Positions 20,729 through 24,165 of a stretch of 24,165 nucleotides of DNA are shown in pieces. The stretch spans positions 1-24,165 of the forward strand of contig CAYYGM010000061.1 of NCBI GenBank assembly GCA_964471555.1. The letters are read 5' to 3'. The notes under the pieces were generated by a model. The model was given only the letters and a program-made list of their open reading frames with translations, ran no database searches and was not told the origin of the DNA. The position numbers were made by a program, and so were the translations under genes. Position 1 is the stretch's first letter. Each line of letters begins with the position of its first letter. The stretch is from JADLFV01 sp964471555. GTDB lineage: Bacteria; Planctomycetota; Phycisphaerae; Phycisphaerales; Phycisphaeraceae.

Positions 20729-21412
20729 ATGACCATGGCGAGATACCTGATCGCAGGATTGTGCGTCGCCGGCCTGGCGGTAGCGACGTTGGGCTTGGCC
20801 GCCGCGGAGAAACCCGTGCCCGGCTCGGAGAACGAAAAAATGATCCTCGGCGTACTGGACGAGATGTGGGAACACGAACGCGACGGCATGTTGAACGTCC
20901 TGCCCACCGACGGACGTCTGCTCCGTCTGCTCACCGAAACGACCAACGCCCGACACGTGGTCGAGATCGGCACGTCCAACGGCTACTCCGGCATCTGGCT
21001 CTGCCTGGCCCTGCGGACCACCAGCGGCAAGCTGACGACCTACGAGCTCGACCCCGCGCGTGCCGACCTCGCCCGCCGCAACTTCAAGCGGGCCGGCGTC
21101 GACCACCTCGTCACCGTCATCGTCGGCGACGCCCACGAGCAGGTGACCAAACTCAAGGAACCGATCGACATCCTCTTTCTCGATGCCGACAAGGTCGGCT
21201 ACGTCGACTACCTCAACAAGCTCCTGCCCCTGGTCCGCCCCGGCGGGCTGATCCTGGCTCACAACACCACCGACTGCGGCCCCCAGTTGCAGGACTATGT
21301 CAAGGTGGTCACCACCCACCCCGACCTCGAAACCCTCTTCGTCTTCGAGGAAACCCGCGGCATCGGCGTCACGCTCAAAAAACGCCAGCCCACCACGACG
21401 CGCCGGGAGTAA
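20729..21412 (+). CDS. Exported SAM-dependent O-methyltransferase-like protein
   Basis: 227 residues. A class I methyltransferase of the caffeoyl-CoA/catechol OMT type: motif I VVEIGTSNGYSGIWL (about 75-90), TTYELDPARADLARRNF, and IDILFLDADKVGYVDYL with the usual metal-binding Asp. The second metal site, normally DN followed by a Trp-containing loop, reads AHNTTDCG here, so one ligand may be changed. The N-terminus MTMARYLIAGLCVAGLAVAT, then LGLAAAEK, looks like a cleavable signal peptide, which is odd because SAM is cytoplasmic. A start at the second ATG (20735) would not remove the signal. Substrate unknown. Confidence 0.82.
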   Translation: MTMARYLIAGLCVAGLAVATLGLAAAEKPVPGSENEKMILGVLDEMWEHERDGMLNVLPTDGRLLRLLTETTNARHVVEIGTSNGYSGIWLCLALRTTSGKLTTYELDPARADLARRNFKRAGVDHLVTVIVGDAHEQVTKLKEPIDILFLDADKVGYVDYLNKLLPLVRPGGLILAHNTTDCGPQLQDYVKVVTTHPDLETLFVFEETRGIGVTLKKRQPTTTRRE

Positions 21413-21430
21413 TCGCGAATTAGTCATTGG

Positions 21431-21564
21431 AACCACAGATGAACACGGATAAACACTGATAAGAAAAGGTGTTAGAGATCACATCGCATCCTGATCCCGC
21501 GGCCCGCTGTGCTTGGCGACGATCTCTTGTTTCATCCGTGTTCATCTGTGTTCATCTGTGGTTT
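21431..21564. repeat. Inverted short-word repeat F (ACAGATGAACACGGAT word)
   Basis: Left arm 21431-21463 reads AACCACAGATGAACACGG and on; right arm 21530-21564 is its reverse complement with one extra word copy (CATCTGTGTT). A nested inner stem AGAGATC (21474-21480) pairs with GATCTCT (21521-21527). The element begins 19 bases after the methyltransferase stop and ends 37 bases before the next start. From memory the same word recurs in many unrelated bacterial genomes. Confidence 0.88.
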
Positions 21565-21600
21565 GACTTCAATCGTGAATAAACCGGGTGAGGTGCCCAC

Positions 21601-21801
21601 GTGCAGCCGGACAGCAACCATAACCAGAACGTGGATCCCGCCTTCCTCCAGCAGCGGCTCCGCGACATGGCCGAAGGGCTGACCGAGGCCATCGACCGTG
21701 AGGTCGAAACCCTCCGCCGCGAAGGGCTGCCCATCTACGTCAGCGACAACGGCAAGGTCGTGGACCTGCAGAAAACCGGCCGCGTATCGCAGGCCGACTA
21801 G
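21601..21801 (+). CDS. Small conserved-looking hypothetical protein
   Basis: 66 residues from a GTG, with GGTGAGGT 5 bases upstream as a likely ribosome site. The sequence is mostly helical and charged (LQQRLRDMAEGLTEAIDREV), then REGLPIYVSDNGKVVDL, a strand-turn-strand that reads like an evolved protein rather than chance. No catalytic motif, no signal. The composition matches the flanking genes. Its TAG stop is shared with the first bases of repeat H. It may be a short regulatory or antitoxin-like protein, but nothing shows that. Confidence 0.55.
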   Translation: MQPDSNHNQNVDPAFLQQRLRDMAEGLTEAIDREVETLRREGLPIYVSDNGKVVDLQKTGRVSQAD

Positions 21802-21866
21802 CAGTGCGATCGCGCACAGGGCTCCCGTGTGCCACTGCTCTGTGAGCAGTGCGATCGCGTACAAGG
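21800..21866. repeat. Short-word repeat H (GCAGTGCGATCGCG word)
   Basis: AGCAGTGCGATCGCG occurs at 21800-21814 and 21845-21859, a period of 45 bases. Between them CACTGCT (21833-21839) pairs perfectly with AGCAGTG (21845-21851) around a CTGTG loop. The first copy begins inside the TAG stop of the small gene (21799-21801). The GCGATCGC core is a palindrome in its own right. Confidence 0.75.
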
Positions 21867-22212
21867 CCGCCGCCATCTGCCGCCGCTCTCCGAGCGGGAC
21901 GCGGCCGGCGCCTGTCCGGCGCCGCAGACCACCTCACGACAAAACGGTTTCAGTATCCGCAAGCCGGTAGCTTGTGCTTCGGCCGCGGCCGGGGTGCTGC
22001 GCCAGGATGCCCCGTTCCACCCGTGGCGTATTTTCCGCATGCTCGACGGTGATTCCGGCGGGCGCGTGTCGCCGGGTCAAGCTATTCGCCGCGTATCTTG
22101 CGGCGAATAATGTCCCCAATCACCGCATGCCAGCAGGTGTCGAATTGTTCCGGCGGGCTGGGCCTGTCTCGCGGCGGAGGGGCGTCTTGGGATGGGTTCC
22201 GTACCAACAGGC
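21867..22212. other. Gene-poor stretch between repeat H and the tRNA-Gly region
   Basis: No frame here has a convincing start, ribosome site or motif. The one clear structure is a perfect 10-bp hairpin, 22083-22092 with 22100-22109 (TATTCGCCGC and its complement, 7-base loop). The rest could be worn gene remains or untranslated DNA; I cannot assign it. Confidence 0.4.
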
Positions 22213-22242
22213 AAGGCCCGGTACCTGACGGCACCGGGCCTT
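22213..22242. terminator. Hairpin between the gene-poor stretch and tRNA-Gly
   Basis: A perfect 10-bp stem AAGGCCCGGT (22213-22222) with ACCGGGCCTT (22233-22242). On the + strand it runs into TTTT (22241-22244), a terminator shape. On the minus strand it starts 8 bases past the tRNA 3' end with a poorer T tract, so it may serve both directions. Confidence 0.65.
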
Positions 22243-22249
22243 TTCAAAA

Positions 22250-22320
22250 GCGGGTGATGGGGCTCGAACCCACGACATTCACGTTGGCAACGTGACGCTC
22301 TACCACTGAGCTACACCCGC
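22250..22320 (-). tRNA. tRNA-Gly (anticodon GCC)
   Basis: 71 bases that fold as a complete cloverleaf on the minus strand: acceptor GCGGGTG with CACCCGC, D stem GCTC with GAGC, anticodon stem TCACG with CGTGA around loop TTGCCAA, a 5-base variable loop and T loop TTCGAGC. The anticodon GCC reads GGC and GGT glycine codons. CCA is not encoded. A promoter lies just upstream and a hairpin just downstream. Confidence 0.97.
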
Positions 22321-22333
22321 AGGTCGTAGATGC

Positions 22334-22361
22334 AATATACCCCGTCGGGCGAAGTTTTCAA
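22334..22361 (-). promoter_or_regulatory. Sigma70-like promoter for tRNA-Gly
   Basis: On the minus strand TTGAAA (22361-22356) and TATATT (22339-22334) are separated by 16 bases. The predicted transcript starts about 7 bases before the tRNA 5' end at 22320. Confidence 0.7.
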
Positions 22362-22377
22362 GCCCGCGAGCGGTGGG

Positions 22378-22412
22378 GTCGGGAATCGGGGATCGGGGAT
22401 CGGGGGGCGGGG
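22378..22412. repeat. Short-word repeat G (GGGGATC word)
   Basis: Tandem copies of GGGAATC/GGGGATC followed by a GGGGGGCGGGG run. It begins immediately after the histidine kinase stop (minus strand, 22413-22415). Only one arm is present, with no reverse partner nearby, unlike most other elements in the window. The G-rich strand could form a quadruplex. Confidence 0.65.
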
Positions 22413-24165
22413 TCAGGCGGAGCGGTTGAGGCATTGGCCGACCAGGCCGGTGAGGAAGCTCATCTGGAAGGGCTTGCGGACCAGGATGGTGTTGGGGTCG
22501 AGGGCCTCCTCGACGCCGGCCTCGACGCTACCGGTGACCAGGATGGCCGGGAGGTCGACGCCGTGGGCGCGCAGGCCAGCCAGGACGGAGAGCCCATCGC
22601 GCTTGGGCATCTCCAGGTCGGTCAGAATCAGCCGGACGCGCTCGCCCTCGGCTCCGAAGACATCCAGGAGGGCTTCGCCGTCGCCGACCTCGCGGACCTC
22701 GTAACCGCAGGCCCGCAGGGCGGCGGCCATCAGCTCCCGGACGTGTGTGTTGTCCTCCGCCAGCAGAATCAGCTCGCCACCGCCCCGGATCGGCCGGTCA
22801 GGGGCGACGGATGCCTCCCGCGAAGCCATCTCCGCCGGCGGCAGCACCACGGTGAAAACCGTGCCGCGGCCGGGCTCGGACTCCACGTGAATGCTGCCCC
22901 CGTGGTCCTTGACGATCCCGTGGATAATGGACAGCCCGAGGCCCGTGCCCACGCCCATGGGTTTGGTGGTGAAAAAGGGCTCGAAGATACGGGCCTGGAT
23001 GTCGGAGGGCATGCCGGTGCCGGTGTCCGCGACGACCAAGTGGACCCAGGCGGGCCCCTTCGCCGGCCGGCCGCCGCGCGGGGCCTCCAGCTTCTGCGGC
23101 CCCCGCCGTGTGCTGATCCGCAGGCTGCCGCCGTCGGGCATCGCGTCGCGGGCGTTGATCGCCAGGTTCATGATGATCTGCTGGAGTTGCGTGGCGTCCG
23201 CGTTGACCATGACCTGCCCGGCGGTCAGCTCGGTGGCCACCTCAACGGTGGCGGGCAGGATACGCTGGAGCAGGCGTACGGAGGTGTCGACCACGGCGTT
23301 GAGATTGACCGGCTGTTTGACGACGGGCATCCGCCGACTGAACGTCAGCAGAGCCTTGGTAACCCCGGCGGCCTGGTCGGCGGCGGCGGTCACGCCCGCC
23401 AGCGAGGTCAGGGCCGGGTGCTCTTCAGGAAGTACGTCGCGGGCCAGGTCGGCGTAACCGAAAATGGCCGTGAGCAGGTTATTGAAATCGTGGGCGACAC
23501 CACCGGCCAACTGGCCGACCGCCTCCATCTTCTGTGATTGGTGCAGTTCCCTCTCAAGCGACCGCCGCTCGCTGATATCCGTGAATATGGCCAACCCACT
23601 GGGACGGGGCTTTTGGCCGTCGGGCAGGGCACAAAGTGAGCCGACCACCCAGCGTTCGGAGCCATCGGGGCGACGGATGCAAATGCCGTGGTGTGTTGCC
23701 GTGGCGAAATGCCGGCTGGCGATGGCCTGCCGGACCGCCGCGGCTCCCGGGCCGCCCAGGAACGAAACCAGCGGTCGGCCGAGCAGCTCATCAGCGGGCT
23801 GTCCCAGCAGCTCCGCCAACCGGCCATTGACCAGGACCAAGTGCCCGTTCCCGTCGAACACGCCGATCCCGTCGTTCGAGGTCTCCACGATGGTCCGGTA
23901 GCGCTCCTCGCTCTTGCTCATCAGGTCGTTGGTCAGGTGCAGAGCAGCGACGTGCCGCTGGACGAGGTAGTAGACCAGCACCGCCGTCACGCCAATGAAC
24001 GCCCACCCTTTGAAGGTCTGTAGCCAGGTCATCGCAGCGGGGTCAGGACGCAGGGCCTGCAGAATCTGGTCCGAGGACAGAATCCAGAGCACCCCGAAGG
24101 CCGCGTAGATCAGCGCCACACGCAGCGCAGCGAGCCGAGCCCGTCCGGCTCGCGCGGCGCAGCGG
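22413..24165 (-). CDS. Hybrid sensor histidine kinase with PAS and receiver domains (5' end possibly cut off)
   Basis: The frame stays open to the window edge; a GTG at 24119 would give 568 residues, but RLAALRVALIYAAFGVLW suggests the real start may lie just outside. Order (numbered from 24119): two membrane segments (about 2-20 and 38-55), PAS (about 70-185), HisKA with phospho-His210 in GGVAHDFNNLL, HATPase with NLAINARDAM (N box), VADTGTGMP (G1) and GTGLGLSIIHG (G2), and a C-terminal receiver (about 450-568) with phospho-Asp near 501 in LTDLEMP and Lys549 in RKPF. It autophosphorylates and passes phosphate to its own receiver, then on to an unknown partner. No response regulator is next to it. 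The ligand is unknown. Confidence 0.93.
   Translation of the reverse strand, partial: RCAARAGRARLAALRVALIYAAFGVLWILSSDQILQALRPDPAAMTWLQTFKGWAFIGVTAVLVYYLVQRHVAALHLTNDLMSKSEERYRTIVETSNDGIGVFDGNGHLVLVNGRLAELLGQPADELLGRPLVSFLGGPGAAAVRQAIASRHFATATHHGICIRRPDGSERWVVGSLCALPDGQKPRPSGLAIFTDISERRSLERELHQSQKMEAVGQLAGGVAHDFNNLLTAIFGYADLARDVLPEEHPALTSLAGVTAAADQAAGVTKALLTFSRRMPVVKQPVNLNAVVDTSVRLLQRILPATVEVATELTAGQVMVNADATQLQQIIMNLAINARDAMPDGGSLRISTRRGPQKLEAPRGGRPAKGPAWVHLVVADTGTGMPSDIQARIFEPFFTTKPMGVGTGLGLSIIHGIVKDHGGSIHVESEPGRGTVFTVVLPPAEMASREASVAPDRPIRGGGELILLAEDNTHVRELMAAALRACGYEVREVGDGEALLDVFGAEGERVRLILTDLEMPKRDGLSVLAGLRAHGVDLPAILVTGSVEAGVEEALDPNTILVRKPFQMSFLTGLVGQCLNRSA

Noticed and set aside
21934..22119. 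Possible small gene or transposase remnant on the minus strand
   Set aside because: The frame has no ribosome site or recognisable motif and crosses a perfect hairpin; no inverted terminal repeats or target duplications were found around it.

Overview
The window is high-GC, gene-dense bacterial DNA, most likely from a planctomycete (Planctomycetota, probably the Phycisphaerae side). The pointers are a PEP-CTERM exported protein, two tandem pseudopilin-type proteins with the long hydrophobic FTLIELLVVISIIALLIG start, lipid A and heptose genes showing an LPS-bearing outer membrane, a pyrophosphate-energised ion pump, and many short-word inverted repeats of the kind I recall from planctomycete genomes. 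This is inference from gene content; there is no 16S gene or other phylogenetic marker here.

Layout. 1-1277 (+): the end of an M28 metallopeptidase, overlapping a CbiX/SirB-type chelatase. 1420-2570 (-): a tandem-fused pterin synthase (PTPS/QueD) and a small membrane protein with an acidic tail. 2621-3649 (+): a TPR lipoprotein. 3749-6978 (-): an envelope operon read maf-lpxK-hldE. 7112-10248 (+): a ParA-type ATPase carrying a C-terminal AMPK/CBM48-like glycan-binding domain, then an unrecognised 541-residue protein that looks like a ParA/FlhG-type domain without its P-loop. 10369-13987 (+): a CbpA-type DnaJ and ClpB. 14464-17367 (+): a PEP-CTERM protein and two paralogous pseudopilins. 17467-17679: ribosomal protein S21 with a clear promoter and terminator. 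17906-20602: a membrane pyrophosphatase that is long for its family. 20729-21801: an exported O-methyltransferase-like protein and a small conserved-looking protein. 22250-22320 (-): tRNA-Gly(GCC). 22413 to the right end (-): a hybrid PAS/histidine kinase/receiver protein cut by the window edge.

How genes work together. maf, lpxK and hldE overlap or nearly touch, and two of them build LPS. dnaJ and clpB form a disaggregation pair. The PEP-CTERM and pseudopilin genes are surface or secretion functions. The ParA-CBM protein and its neighbour form the most unusual pair; a role in positioning glycogen or another glucan cargo is my hypothesis.

The most striking unexplained signal is a set of short-word repeats: at least eight intergenic copies of about seven different words, most arranged as inverted repeats. 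Several begin at, or share bases with, the stop codon of the upstream gene. Two more sit in frame inside coding sequences, in ClpB and in the 541-residue protein.
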